From Bacteroidia bacterium (GTDB lineage Bacteria > Bacteroidota > Bacteroidia > J057), in assembly GCA_030430575.1 (NCBI GenBank), contig JAUIKF010000037.1, forward strand, positions 1 through 64,000: a stretch of DNA of 64,000 nt. Direction: 5' to 3'. Made by a program: the position numbers and the translations under genes. Within the stretch, counting starts at the first letter, position 1. Each line of letters starts with the position of its first letter. The notes beneath the pieces are model-generated. The model saw nothing but the letters and a program-made list of their open reading frames with translations. It did not search any database and was not told the DNA's origin. Positions 9,065 through 17,730 of this stretch are shown here, in pieces.

Positions 9065-9697
9065 ATGAAATACGCTTCCTTTCTTTTCGCCTGTATGTTG
9101 CTTTTGATAGGCATTGGCACGCCTACTTTGGCCCAACAACCCGATGAAATGCTCCAGTCCCTTAAATCCTATGTTTCGGAAAAATACCCCTCCCATACCT
9201 TCGATGAATTTCTCTATGTATCTGTAGACAGCCAACGCATGTATTTGATCAACGATTGGAAGATCAAGGACTCGTATATCATTTCTACTGGGAAAAATGG
9301 GACCGGAAATCTGAGTGGAAGCAATAAGACGCCCCTGGGCTTACACAAAATTGCCGCAAGATATGGCGATGACCTTCCGCTAGGTGCTATTCTCAAATCC
9401 CGCCAATACACTGGCAGGATTGCCAAAATCTATACTGATCAGACAGATGCCAAGACCGATGATGTCACAACCCGCATTCTCTGGTTAAAAGGATTGGAAG
9501 CAGGGGTCAACCTCGGCAAAAATGCACGCGGCCAGTTGGTAGATTCTTATAAAAGGTATATTTATATTCATGGTACCCCTGAAGAGGGGCTATTGGGAAA
9601 ACCTGCTTCACATGGATGCGTGCGTATGGTCAATGCGGAAGTAGCTGCGCTATATCCGCAGACACGGGTTGGGATGTTGGTGTTGATTGGGGATTGA
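9065..9697 (+). CDS. L,D-transpeptidase (YkuD domain), exported
   Basis: Predicted periplasmic enzyme that forms 3-3 cross-links in peptidoglycan or attaches proteins to it. From the ATG chosen here it is 210 aa and starts with a clear signal peptide (MKYASFLFACMLLLIGIGTPTLAQ). The YkuD domain carries the signature HGTPE...SHGCVRM, with catalytic Cys185 and the two conserved histidines. A TTG start 42 bp upstream would add 14 residues before the signal peptide and is less likely. It is divergent from the ECF sigma operon, so it may be a target of it (inference). It is convergent with gyrB, with an 82-bp gap filled by two hairpins. Confidence 0.92.
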   Translation: MKYASFLFACMLLLIGIGTPTLAQQPDEMLQSLKSYVSEKYPSHTFDEFLYVSVDSQRMYLINDWKIKDSYIISTGKNGTGNLSGSNKTPLGLHKIAARYGDDLPLGAILKSRQYTGRIAKIYTDQTDAKTDDVTTRILWLKGLEAGVNLGKNARGQLVDSYKRYIYIHGTPEEGLLGKPASHGCVRMVNAEVAALYPQTRVGMLVLIGD

Positions 9698-9722
9698 TTG
9701 GATATATCCGATTTCTGGTAGA

Positions 9723-9773
9723 GACGCGATTTATCGCGTCTGGTAGTAGAGACGTGATAAATCACGTCTCTAC
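9723..9773. repeat. two adjacent palindromes, GTAGAGACG type
   Basis: The first hairpin is GACGCGAT / ATCGCGTC with a TT loop (9723-9740). The second, 9746-9773, is a 28-nt palindrome beginning GTAGAGACGTGAT and ending with its reverse complement, giving a 13-bp stem with a 2-nt loop. Both begin with the same TAGAGACG text, so they are diverged copies of one unit. They fill the gap between the convergent transpeptidase and gyrB genes and could terminate transcription in both directions, although there is no clean T tract. Confidence 0.85.
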
Positions 9774-9779
9774 AATTGA

Positions 9780-11735
9780 TTATACATCAATCTTCGCGTA
9801 TTTCGCGTTCCGCTCTATAAACTCCCGTCTTGGGGCGACATCGTCTCCCATCAGGGTAGAGAAAATGTGATCGGCTTCCGCAGCGCTGTCAATGCTTACT
9901 TGCTGAAGCGTCCTGCGGTCAGGGTCCATGGTAGTATCCCATAGCTGATCAGGGTTCATCTCTCCGAGTCCCTTATAGCGCTGGATGCCTACTTTGCTTT
10001 CATCTCCTTTTCCCATTTCATCTATCGCACGGATACGATCCTCCTCGGTCCAGCAATAGCGCCTTTGTTTGCCCATCTTTACCAGGTATAAGGGCGGTTG
10101 AGCGATATAGACATGGCCTGCTTCGATGAGGTCATGGAGGTAGCGGTAAAATAAGGTTAATAACAGCGTGCGAATGTGGCTACCATCGACATCGGCATCC
10201 GTCATGATGACGAGTTTGTGATAGCGGAGTTTTTCGAGGTTCAATTCGCCTTCCTGGCCGATATTGGGGATTCCCAATGCGGTGATGATATTCTTGATCT
10301 CCTCGTTGTCGTAGATTTTGGAAGGGTGTGCCTTCTCTACATTCAGGATTTTTCCGCGTAGGGGAAGGATCGCTTGAAACTTACGGTCTCTGGCCTGCTT
10401 GGCGCTACCACCTGCCGAGTCACCCTCCACAAGGAAGAGTTCACACTCTTCGGCTTTGCGGCTAGAACAGCTCGCCAGTTTGCCAGGAAGTCCTCCTCCA
10501 AATCCTGCATTTTTCTTTTGGACAGCCTCTCTGGCTTTCTTAGCGGCGTTGCGTGCTTCTGCGGAGAGGATTACTTTCTGGAGGATGCGTTTCCCGATGG
10601 TAGGGTTTTCCTCTAAATATTCAGATATGCGCTTATTGACAATCGACTCCACAATGCCTGAGACATCAGAGTTTCCTAGCTTAGTCTTGGTCTGGCCTTC
10701 AAATTGAGGTTCTGGGACTTTTACCGAGATAATACAGGTAAGTCCTTCACGAAAGTCATCTCCCGAAATGGAAAATTTCAGTTTCTTGAGCAGGCCTTCC
10801 TGGTCTGCATAGTTCTTTAAACTTCTGGTGAGGGCTTTCTTGAAGCCAGAGACGTGGGTTCCGCCCTCATGGGTGTTGATATTGTTGACGTAGGAGTGGA
10901 TATTCTCCCTGTAGGAAGAGTTGTATTGCATGGCCAGTTCTACAGGCGTCGAACCGTCATCATCTATGCCGCTGATGTAGATGGGTTCGTCGTGCAGCCC
11001 TTCGCGGTTTTTGTCCAGGTATTTCACAAATTCCATCAATCCGCCTTCTGAGTAGAAGACGTCTCCCATGGGCTCCCCTGACTTCTCGTCCAACTCCCGC
11101 TTGTCTGTGAGGGTAATCCTTACCCCTTTGTTGAGGAATGCGAGTTCACGCAGGCGAGAGGCGAGGGTATCGTACCGATATTCCAGGACGGTAAAGATGG
11201 TACCATCTGGCCAGAATTGAGTTTCTGTCCCTGTGCGGTCAGTCTTGCCGACTACTTTGATCCGCTCAATGGCTTTGCCTTCTTTATAAAACTGCTCGTG
11301 GATTTTTCCATCGCGATATACCTTGACGGCACATTTAGCAGAAAGGGCATTGACGCAGGATACACCTACCCCATGGAGGCCCCCTGAGACTTTATAACTG
11401 TCTTTGTCAAACTTACCTCCAGCGCCCAGACGCGTCATGACCAGTTCTAAGGCTGATAACCCTTCTTTGGCGTGGGTATCTACGGGAATGCCTCGGCCAT
11501 CGTCTACGACGGTGATTGAGTTGTCTTCATTGATGACTACCTCAATGTTCTTGGCGTAGCCTGCCATGGCCTCGTCAATGGAGTTGTCGACGACTTCATA
11601 TACCATGTGATGGAGACCGCGTTCGCCTACATCCCCAATATACATGGCGGGGCGTTTACGAACATGTTCTATCCCCTCAAGGACTTGGATGTTACTTGCG
11701 GAATAGTCGTTGTTTGCCTGTGGAATTTCACTCAT
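9780..11735 (-). CDS. gyrB: DNA gyrase subunit B
   Basis: ATPase subunit of DNA gyrase, which introduces negative supercoils with GyrA. The length of 651 aa is normal for Bacteroidota. The GHKL ATPase domain is visible at the N-terminus (VRKRPAMYIGD, EVVDNSIDEAMAG, DDGRGIPVD, GGLHGVGVSCVNALS). The transducer follows, and the TOPRIM domain has EGDSAGGSAKQARDR and DADVDGSHIRTLLLT. The C-terminus has the conserved QRYKGLGEMNPDQLW. GyrB rather than ParE is favoured by overall sequence and length; no gyrA is in the window. A TATTTTTG -7-like element lies upstream. It stands alone, convergent with the transpeptidase gene. Confidence 0.97.
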   Translation of the reverse strand: MSEIPQANNDYSASNIQVLEGIEHVRKRPAMYIGDVGERGLHHMVYEVVDNSIDEAMAGYAKNIEVVINEDNSITVVDDGRGIPVDTHAKEGLSALELVMTRLGAGGKFDKDSYKVSGGLHGVGVSCVNALSAKCAVKVYRDGKIHEQFYKEGKAIERIKVVGKTDRTGTETQFWPDGTIFTVLEYRYDTLASRLRELAFLNKGVRITLTDKRELDEKSGEPMGDVFYSEGGLMEFVKYLDKNREGLHDEPIYISGIDDDGSTPVELAMQYNSSYRENIHSYVNNINTHEGGTHVSGFKKALTRSLKNYADQEGLLKKLKFSISGDDFREGLTCIISVKVPEPQFEGQTKTKLGNSDVSGIVESIVNKRISEYLEENPTIGKRILQKVILSAEARNAAKKAREAVQKKNAGFGGGLPGKLASCSSRKAEECELFLVEGDSAGGSAKQARDRKFQAILPLRGKILNVEKAHPSKIYDNEEIKNIITALGIPNIGQEGELNLEKLRYHKLVIMTDADVDGSHIRTLLLTLFYRYLHDLIEAGHVYIAQPPLYLVKMGKQRRYCWTEEDRIRAIDEMGKGDESKVGIQRYKGLGEMNPDQLWDTTMDPDRRTLQQVSIDSAAEADHIFSTLMGDDVAPRREFIERNAKYAKIDV

Positions 11736-11756
11736 AATTATGCTTTGCTAACCCAG

Positions 11757-11764
11757 CAAAAATA
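11757..11764 (-). promoter_or_regulatory. candidate -7 promoter element for gyrB
   Basis: On the minus strand this reads TATTTTTG, fitting TAnnTTTG, 21 bp upstream of the gyrB ATG. The expected TTG -33 box at about 19 bp is not clear, so support is partial. Confidence 0.35.
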
Positions 11765-11798
11765 CAAAAAAATCGCCTAACATGAGGGGTATAGGCAC

Positions 11799-11826
11799 AA
11801 AAAAAAAGCAGCCCACATGGGCCACT
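11799..11826 (-). terminator. intrinsic terminator after the T9SS gene
   Basis: On the minus strand, an 8-bp stem (AGTGGCCC / GGGCTGCT, with two G-T pairs) and a 4-nt loop are followed by nine T residues. It sits 36 bp past the stop codon of the T9SS cargo gene and would insulate gyrB from it. Confidence 0.85.
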
Positions 11827-11861
11827 TTTCCGACGTGTAATTCCAAATATATGAAAAGAAC

Positions 11862-12602
11862 TTAGTGATTCCGATTTACTGTGAGCTTCTTGGTCCAACT
11901 CCCCTCATTTCCTTCAAAAGAGACCATATACACTCCTGACGCAATTTGCAATTCCTCTAGCGAAAAGGTATAAGATCGCTGTTGGCGCGTCACTTCTATT
12001 TCTGTGATAGCTTCTCCCTGGAGATTGACAAGGCTCAAAGTCCCTGCATATGCTTCTGGGAGGGTCACACTGACGATATCCACAGCTGGATTGGGATATA
12101 CATCTACACTGGCTGCTAAGGCGTCTTCAACGGCTGTATTCACGGCGTTGGCACTGTCTATAGCGTCTACTTGCGTTATATAGTAATGATTCTTGACATC
12201 AGTGTCTTGACCTGGTTTTAGTCTTGGCCATACTACCACAATGATGCCAGAGTGTCCAGCACGAAAATTTTGAATATCTGCAAAGAACTCTCCACTATAT
12301 GAGATCGTGGAATCTGCTTCTATTTGAGTTAGCTGTATTTTGAAAGAAGTATCTTGTTCTACATTAAAAGTATCCACCAATGGGGTGTAACTCGCATGCA
12401 CATTCATCGTCAACCATCCATCATCTGTCACAAATGCATCTGGCCCATGATTCTTAATGTCTCCACTCACCGGCACCATCTGCCCCATCACCACTGTACT
12501 TGGAACATTTGTATTTTGGAGCTCCAAATCATACGTCTGTGCAAAGGTGCTTGAAAGCATCCCTATTATCATCACAGGTAAGAGCAAGTACACGACTCTC
12601 AT
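11862..12602 (-). CDS. secreted protein with T9SS type A sorting domain
   Basis: 246-residue exported protein of unknown function. It has a signal peptide (MRVVYLLLPVMIIGMLSSTFAQ). One beta-rich domain of about 130 residues resembles the CARDB/Ig-like folds used in cell-surface proteins (QNTNVPSTVVMGQMVPVSGDIKN). The C-terminal sorting domain spans about 165-246: VDVYPNPAVD, LSLVNLQGEAI, LASGVYMVSF-like (here IASGVYMVSF) and KKLTVNRN. It would cross the inner membrane by Sec and the outer membrane through the T9SS, whose translocon subunit SprA is encoded at 29-36.6 kb. It stands alone with its own terminator. Confidence 0.85.
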   Translation of the reverse strand: MRVVYLLLPVMIIGMLSSTFAQTYDLELQNTNVPSTVVMGQMVPVSGDIKNHGPDAFVTDDGWLTMNVHASYTPLVDTFNVEQDTSFKIQLTQIEADSTISYSGEFFADIQNFRAGHSGIIVVVWPRLKPGQDTDVKNHYYITQVDAIDSANAVNTAVEDALAASVDVYPNPAVDIVSVTLPEAYAGTLSLVNLQGEAITEIEVTRQQRSYTFSLEELQIASGVYMVSFEGNEGSWTKKLTVNRNH

Positions 12603-12714
12603 AACATTCCTTTCATTTGTGTTACCTAACTAACTACAAAAACAAAGTTACTATTCTCTTGCTTTGTTAAAATACATTTAGTAAGTATGATATTACAAAC
12701 TCAAATGTGCAAAA

Positions 12715-14217
12715 ATGAACAAACTTACTGAAATTATAAGGAGCTTAAACAAGCAAGAGGCACGTAACTTTAAGATCTTCGAGAAGCGAATCGGGGCGGA
12801 TAAGTTTGAAAAAAAGATGCTGAAGCTCTACGATTACATCAGATCGGGTAAATTTGAAGAACATGACGATGCATTAGTAGAGAAGCTATATCCACCCAAT
12901 AATAAGAACGCATATTACAGACTCAAAAATAGATTAGTTAGCAATCTGCAAAAAAGTTTAATAGAATTTCATCTAGGGGTTGACAAGCGTATGACGGTGC
13001 TAGGAACCATCATGCTGGCGCGCATTTTTTATTACAAAGCCAATTATAAGCTTTCCTTTAACTACTTAAAGAAGGCAGAAAAGCAAGCAATTGACAGCGC
13101 ATCTTACAACCTTTTGAATCTAATTTACGACGAAATCATCAACTTAAGCAAATATTACTATGAAATAGACCCTCAATTCTACATCAACCTCAAGGCAAAA
13201 AAGAATCAAGAATACGCTCAGATTCAGCAAGTAGAGTACCTTTTGGCCAATATCAACTACCAATTGCACCAGACTAATTTCTCTGACAGAGGGGCGTCTG
13301 TAGTAGACGAATTGGAGCGGCTCCAGGAACAGTTTGAACTGCTACCCGAAAACCAGTCTGAAGCGGTGCAGATTGAGATTCACCGCGTGGTCCGCAGTAT
13401 CCTGCTGCAAAAGCAAGACATGGCAAGCCTTGAGACCTATTTGCTTGAAAGTCATAAGAAATTTGAAGAAAATGGATTTTTCACCAAATCTAATCACCGC
13501 GAGAAAATCATCCTGCTGACCTGGTTGATCAACACCTTAAACAAGAACCTCAAATTCAAAGATGCAGAGTCTTGGTTAGATGCCCTTAAGGACGCCTTAT
13601 TAGAATACAATAAGTTGTATTATGATCAATACATCTGGACCTATTATATGGGACTCGTGACCAACTGGTGGAGCTCCAACCAAAACGAGCGAGCCATCGA
13701 CCTGCTGGAAGGCCTGAAAGAAGCAGAGGACAATGAGGGACTAAAATATTATGCACCTTATATATATATCAGTTTGGTGACGCTGTATTTTGGGATAGAC
13801 AATTACACCCAGGCTACACGCAACCTGAACCATTTGCTTCACACTTCCTCCTATCAAGCCCTCTCCCCTCCCTTGCGGCTGGGCTTAGCCATAGCTGAGG
13901 TCATTATCCGGATCGATACGGAAGATTGGAACTACGCACATTCGCGCCTCAAAGCCTTAAAAAGGAGTCATCGGACCTTGCTCACCAAAGAAGAGTATCA
14001 ACAGGAAAAGGCCTTTATCTCTGTCCTCAATGTGATCGTAGGTGAACCAGATGCGTTCCGCCAGCCCCGCGCCCGCAAGAAAATCACCGATTTTCTTGAC
14101 AGCCTCACCCAGGAAGTCGATTCCAATGGGCCAATCGACTATACCTCATGGCTGCGCGCACGCATGACTGGCACCAGTTATTATGATACCATGATCAAGG
14201 CGAATAGTAAGAAGTAG
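12715..14217 (+). CDS. large helical-repeat protein of unknown function
   Basis: 500-residue cytosolic protein with no signal peptide or membrane segment. The first 90 residues form a helical module (LNKQEARNFKIFEKRI...AYYRLKNRLVSNLQKSL). The rest looks like TPR-type helix pairs (YKLSFNYLKKAEKQA, FKDAESWLDALKDALLEYNK, ARNLNHLL). I recognise it as a Bacteroidota-restricted hypothetical family found in many copies per genome, without known function. The protein at 43033-44496 has the same size and plan: a helical N-terminal module ending in a Leu-rich helix, then TPR-like helices. It stands alone between a T9SS gene and a palindromic repeat region. Confidence 0.85.
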   Translation: MNKLTEIIRSLNKQEARNFKIFEKRIGADKFEKKMLKLYDYIRSGKFEEHDDALVEKLYPPNNKNAYYRLKNRLVSNLQKSLIEFHLGVDKRMTVLGTIMLARIFYYKANYKLSFNYLKKAEKQAIDSASYNLLNLIYDEIINLSKYYYEIDPQFYINLKAKKNQEYAQIQQVEYLLANINYQLHQTNFSDRGASVVDELERLQEQFELLPENQSEAVQIEIHRVVRSILLQKQDMASLETYLLESHKKFEENGFFTKSNHREKIILLTWLINTLNKNLKFKDAESWLDALKDALLEYNKLYYDQYIWTYYMGLVTNWWSSNQNERAIDLLEGLKEAEDNEGLKYYAPYIYISLVTLYFGIDNYTQATRNLNHLLHTSSYQALSPPLRLGLAIAEVIIRIDTEDWNYAHSRLKALKRSHRTLLTKEEYQQEKAFISVLNVIVGEPDAFRQPRARKKITDFLDSLTQEVDSNGPIDYTSWLRARMTGTSYYDTMIKANSKK

Positions 14218-14225
14218 GAGGCTGG

Positions 14226-14535
14226 AAGATTAAGTTCAATCGCAAGTTCAAGTTCAAGTTCAAGTTCAAGTTCAGGAAAGAACGTTTGAGTTTGAGTATC
14301 GTGTGTAAAAAGTTTTTAGCCATTTCATATCAACACAGTTGTCATTTCGACCAACGGGAGAAATCTAACACGCCCTTTCGAGGGGTTATTTCCAGGCTTC
14401 TAGACCACATTGTTAGATTTCTCCTCCCTCCGCAAAGCCTCCGGTCGTCGAAATGACAGTAATGCTGTTATGGCGAAAAACTTTGGTTACACTGTATTGA
14501 GTTTGAATTTGAATTTGAATTTGAACTTGAGTTTC
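14226..14535. repeat. 310-bp nested palindromic region between convergent genes
   Basis: This fills the 320-bp gap between two convergent genes. Outer arms are low-complexity: AAGTTC hexamers (about 14233-14275) face TTTGAA hexamers (about 14505-14530), which are each other's complement. Inside, GTGTGTAAAAAGTT (14301-14314) faces a diverged complement near 14472-14495. The core runs from GTCATTTCGACC (14341) to GGTCGTCGAAATGAC (14443-14457), with AGAAATCTAAC facing TTAGATTTCT. A second copy of the core and its left flank is at 23435-23620. No ORF is credible here. It may terminate both transcripts. Confidence 0.85.
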
Positions 14536-14537
14536 TC

Positions 14538-14975
14538 TCAGAGTCTTTTGGCAAATAGCACCACGCGATTGACCTCGGTGAAGCCCATGGATTCATGAAA
14601 ATGAATGCTTGCCTCGTTGTGAAGCTCTACGTCGGAGGCAAATTCAGTGCATCCTTTGGACAAGGCCCATTCTTCACCTGCTTGAATAAGGGCTTTCCCT
14701 ATTTGCTGATGGCGAAAATCAGGCTTCACATAAATGCCTTCTACGTAACCTACAGGTGAAGTCGAAGTTCCCTCTACGTACTCCGATCGCAAGGAAACAT
14801 GGACAAATGCGATCGCTTCTTCGCCTTTATAGGCTAACGAGACCATATTATTATCTGTAGTTAACAATGTGGTGAATTCTGTAACCAATTCATCATAGTT
14901 GGCATCAGGCCACAGGGCCAAGGCAAGGGATGCGGCCGCTGGGATATTGTTGGAGGAAAGAGGAGTGATATGCAT
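14538..14975 (-). CDS. GNAT acetyltransferase, aminoglycoside 6'-N type
   Basis: 145-residue N-acetyltransferase from the chosen start MHITPLSS; an upstream ATG would add 14 residues of repeat-like origin. The segment SEYVEGTSTSPVGYVEGIYV followed by PDFRHQQIGKALIQAGEEWA (acetyl-CoA binding, Q/R-x-x-G-x-A/G) and CTEFASDVELHNEASIHFH plus MGFTEVNRVVLF matches the AAC(6')-I subfamily (Acinetobacter AAC(6')-Ig/Ih type) almost motif for motif. It would transfer acetyl from acetyl-CoA to an amine. Whether it inactivates aminoglycosides or acts on a housekeeping substrate cannot be told. It is chromosomal in appearance, with no mobile element beside it. Confidence 0.82.
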   Translation of the reverse strand: MHITPLSSNNIPAAASLALALWPDANYDELVTEFTTLLTTDNNMVSLAYKGEEAIAFVHVSLRSEYVEGTSTSPVGYVEGIYVKPDFRHQQIGKALIQAGEEWALSKGCTEFASDVELHNEASIHFHESMGFTEVNRVVLFAKRL

Positions 14976-15094
14976 GAGACACCATGAGATTGATAGATTT
15001 GTTTCTGATCTCGTCATCTTCCCCCGAGGGAGTATCCTAGCTCTTTTTAAGGCATAAATTCCTCTTGTTCATCAAAAACAAAACCTAGAACTTC

Positions 15095-16057
15095 CTATCG
15101 ATTCACCACATCTGGATTTCCCATTTTGCCTGCTTGATAATCGCGAATGCACTGGTCGATCTGCTCTCGACTGTTCATCACAAATGGGCCATAGGAATAG
15201 ACCGGCTCATTGAGCGGCTGACCGCCCAAGATAAGCATCTCTGCACCGTCCTTGCTGAATAAATTGATCAGGCTTTCACCGCGCTCGTAGAGAGCAATTT
15301 GGTTAGTCTTAAGGGCTCGTTGACCTGCTACCTCCATGTCACCGTCGATGACATATACAAACGCATTGTGTTGGGGATCAGTGGGGATGTCCAATCTACT
15401 GTTGGGCTTCAATTTTATATGGTAATAAAAAGCGGGAGATAGCAGCTCTATCTTTGATTTTGCCTCGAATAATTCACCCAAAATCACCTTGGCCCAATAA
15501 TCCTTATGCTCAATGGTATCCATCTGGTCGTTGCGGTGGACATGGGTAGTAGGATCAATGAATTTGTACTGCGCAGGCATATTCAGCCATATCTGAAAAC
15601 CGTGGTATTTTCCACCTTGGTCAAATAATTGGGCGCCCGTCTCCTCCATGTGAATAGCCCCTCGGCCAGAACTGAAGACCATGAATTCGCCCTTATTGAC
15701 CTGAAAATCATAGTTGAGGCTGTCTTTGTGATGGCCGCTGCCTTCGAGGAAATAGGTCGTAGGAATCACGCCCGCGTGGGGATGCGCATCCACACGCAAA
15801 GGGGCACCGCCCGCCGCCAGGTTCACTGGCCCAAATTCGTCAAAGAGGACATAGGGTGTGACGTAGTCCTGATTATCTCCAGCAAATGCGCGGAGAATCG
15901 GCAAGGTGCCGACCTTGGTCCTACTGGCATTCAAGATTCGATGAATCTTGCGATAAGATTTCTCCGCAAACATGCCCGAACTTGCCTTAAATAAGAGCGG
16001 AGTCGCAATGGTCGCCCCCACGATGGCTGAGCCTTTGATGAATTTTCTGCGCTTCAT
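15095..16057 (-). CDS. pirin-family protein with Tat signal
   Basis: Cupin-fold pirin homologue, 320 aa from the chosen start MKRRKFIKGS; ten more residues could be read upstream. The N-terminus has a twin-arginine motif (RRKFIK) and a hydrophobic stretch (GSAIVGATIATPLLF), so folded export through Tat is predicted, which is unusual because most pirins are cytosolic. Metal ligands are visible as HPHAG (near residue 92) and the HMEE motif after GRGAI, matching the His/His/His/Glu set of pirin and bacterial quercetinases. The second cupin and the C-terminal YGPFVMN and EQIDQCIRDYQ segment are intact. It could act as a quercetin-type dioxygenase or a redox-sensitive regulator; export argues for an enzyme. 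Confidence 0.9.
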   Translation of the reverse strand: MKRRKFIKGSAIVGATIATPLLFKASSGMFAEKSYRKIHRILNASRTKVGTLPILRAFAGDNQDYVTPYVLFDEFGPVNLAAGGAPLRVDAHPHAGVIPTTYFLEGSGHHKDSLNYDFQVNKGEFMVFSSGRGAIHMEETGAQLFDQGGKYHGFQIWLNMPAQYKFIDPTTHVHRNDQMDTIEHKDYWAKVILGELFEAKSKIELLSPAFYYHIKLKPNSRLDIPTDPQHNAFVYVIDGDMEVAGQRALKTNQIALYERGESLINLFSKDGAEMLILGGQPLNEPVYSYGPFVMNSREQIDQCIRDYQAGKMGNPDVVNR

Positions 16058-16068
16058 AGGAGATAATG

Positions 16069-16214
16069 GTAAATGGAAAATGGTCAATTGTTAATTTGAG
16101 GAATAATCTTTCAGATTTGAATTTAATGTTAAAACATTAAATTTCAAAAGAGCCGATTGATTTCCCACATTTTTTATTCATTTTCAATTCTCCATTTTTA
16201 ATTATTAATTTTCC
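16069..16214. repeat. AT-rich inverted low-complexity arms
   Basis: Between the divergent pirin and aminotransferase genes. The left arm (16069-16100; AATGGTAAATGGAAAATGG, then TCAATTGTTAATTT) faces a right arm (16180-16212; TTTTCAATTCTCCATTTTT, then AATTATTAATTTTCC). A central palindrome, GAATTTAATG / ACATTAAATTTC, lies near 16118-16146. Promoters for both genes should lie here, but no convincing TAnnTTTG pair was found. Confidence 0.6.
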
Positions 16215-16216
16215 TC

Positions 16217-17395
16217 ATGTCTTCCCTCCGATCAGACTTCCTCCAATACGTTGCCCAAACGTCTCCCGAACCCATCGACCTGACGGTCGAGAAAGCGGAA
16301 GGCATCTACCTTCATACTCCTGACGGACGCAAGGTCATCGATTTTATCAGCGGGATATGTGTGAGCAATGTGGGGCACGGGGCTCCCGAGATAGTGGAAG
16401 CCCTGCAAGCGCAGGCGGCTGCCTATTTGCACACGATGGTCTACGGCGAGGCCGTTTTATCCCCCCAGGTGCGCTTTGCGCAGCGATTGGCGGAATTGCT
16501 CGGCGAGCGATTTGGCAAAGTGTTCTTCAGCAATAGCGGCGCAGACGCTGTAGAAGGCGCCCTCAAAGTCGCCAAGAAATTCACAGGCCGTTCCCGCATT
16601 GTCTCCTGCTGGCATGCCTATCACGGCTCCACCCACGGCGCGCTCAGCGTCACCGGCAATGACGAACTGAAGCGAGGCTACGGCCCCCTCCTACCCGAAA
16701 TCGACTTCATCCATTTCAACCAGTTCGACGAACTCGCCCAGATCACTGAGCAGACCGCCGCTATCATCATCGAGCCGATCCAAGGTGCAGCAGGAGCCAT
16801 AGTCCCTGCCGAAGGCTACCTCGAAGCAGTCCGCAAACGCTGCGACGAAGTGGGCGCCTTGATGATTCTGGATGAAATTCAGACGGGGTTTGGGCGGACA
16901 GGGCCGCTATTCGCCTTTCAGGATTACAACTTCGAACCCGACATCCTGGTTCTCGCCAAAGCCCTCGGCGGCGGCATGCCCATGGGTGCCATCCTCACAC
17001 GGACGGAAATCATTTCCGTCATTCAAAAAGACCCCATTCTGGGCCTTATCTCCACTTTTGGGGGGCACCCCATGTGCTGCGCAGCAGGCCTCGCCGCCCT
17101 CAACAAACTCATCGACGATCAATTGATGGCGCGTGTGCCGAGGCTGGAAGCCTTACTTCATGAGCACCTCCGCCACCCCGCCATTGTAGAGCTGCGCGGC
17201 AAAGGGCTGCTCTATGCCATGATCTTCCAAGATTACGAGACCGCAGATCGGGTGCGGGTCGCGGCCTTGGAGCGAGGACTCCTGACAATTGGCTTTTTGT
17301 CAATAGACAATGGGCTGCGCGTGTCGCCGCCGCTGACGATGACGGATGCGGAGATGGTCGCAGCGTGTGAGGTGGTGGTGGCGGCGTGTGGGTAA
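16217..17395 (+). CDS. class III PLP-dependent aminotransferase
   Basis: 392-residue fold-type I aminotransferase of the acetylornithine/ornithine/4-aminobutyrate group. Visible features are the phosphate-binding SNSGADAVEGALKVA near 105-119, WHAYHGSTHGALSVTG near 132-146, Asp219 in MILDEIQTGFGRTG, Schiff-base Lys248 in LAKALGGGMPMGA, and STFGGHPMCCAAG. It would move an amino group from a terminal amine to 2-oxoglutarate. No arginine or GABA pathway genes adjoin it, so the exact substrate stays open. The gene looks clearly more GC-rich than its neighbours, which suggests a different origin or codon selection. The stop is followed by ATGGATGG-type low-complexity DNA (17396-17435). Confidence 0.9.
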   Translation: MSSLRSDFLQYVAQTSPEPIDLTVEKAEGIYLHTPDGRKVIDFISGICVSNVGHGAPEIVEALQAQAAAYLHTMVYGEAVLSPQVRFAQRLAELLGERFGKVFFSNSGADAVEGALKVAKKFTGRSRIVSCWHAYHGSTHGALSVTGNDELKRGYGPLLPEIDFIHFNQFDELAQITEQTAAIIIEPIQGAAGAIVPAEGYLEAVRKRCDEVGALMILDEIQTGFGRTGPLFAFQDYNFEPDILVLAKALGGGMPMGAILTRTEIISVIQKDPILGLISTFGGHPMCCAAGLAALNKLIDDQLMARVPRLEALLHEHLRHPAIVELRGKGLLYAMIFQDYETADRVRVAALERGLLTIGFLSIDNGLRVSPPLTMTDAEMVAACEVVVAACG

Positions 17396-17481
17396 ATGGA
17401 TGGAATTGGATGGATAAATGGAGGTCAACACTTGTTGTTGAATCCCATTCGCACCTAGGCGCAAGTTTTCAATCTGTGCAC

Positions 17482-17513
17482 AAAAAAAACACCCACAGCC
17501 TTCGCTGCGGGTG
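17482..17513 (-). terminator. intrinsic terminator of tRNA-Ala
   Basis: On the minus strand, CACCCGCAGC / GCTGTGGGTG forms a stem around the GAAG loop and is followed by a run of eight T residues. It begins 10 bp past the 3' end of the tRNA. Confidence 0.9.
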
Positions 17514-17523
17514 CCTCAAGATG

Positions 17524-17597
17524 TGGAGCATGGCGGAGTCGAACCGCCGACCTTTTGACTGCCAGTCAAACGCTCTAGCCAACTGAGCTAATGCCCC
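17524..17597 (-). tRNA. tRNA-Ala (anticodon GGC)
   Basis: A full cloverleaf reads on the minus strand. The acceptor stem is GGGGCAT/ATGCTCC with the alanine identity pair G3-U70. The D arm is GCTC-AGTTGGCTA-GAGC, the anticodon stem TTTGA/TCAAA closes the loop CTGGCAG (anticodon GGC), the variable loop is AGGTC and the T arm is GGCGG-TTCGACT-CCGCC. The discriminator is A and CCA is not encoded. It reads GCC (and GCU by wobble) alanine codons. A strong terminator follows. Confidence 0.97.
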
Positions 17598-17730
17598 AGA
17601 AAGAATCATCAATCAATCAATGAATAATTCCCGATCAGGCGTCAAAGATAGGACATTAAATTTTGGAGGCAAAACTTAAACAAGTTTTTGCGGAAATTTT
17701 GGCTAATTTTGGTGGAGAAATACCTATGCC

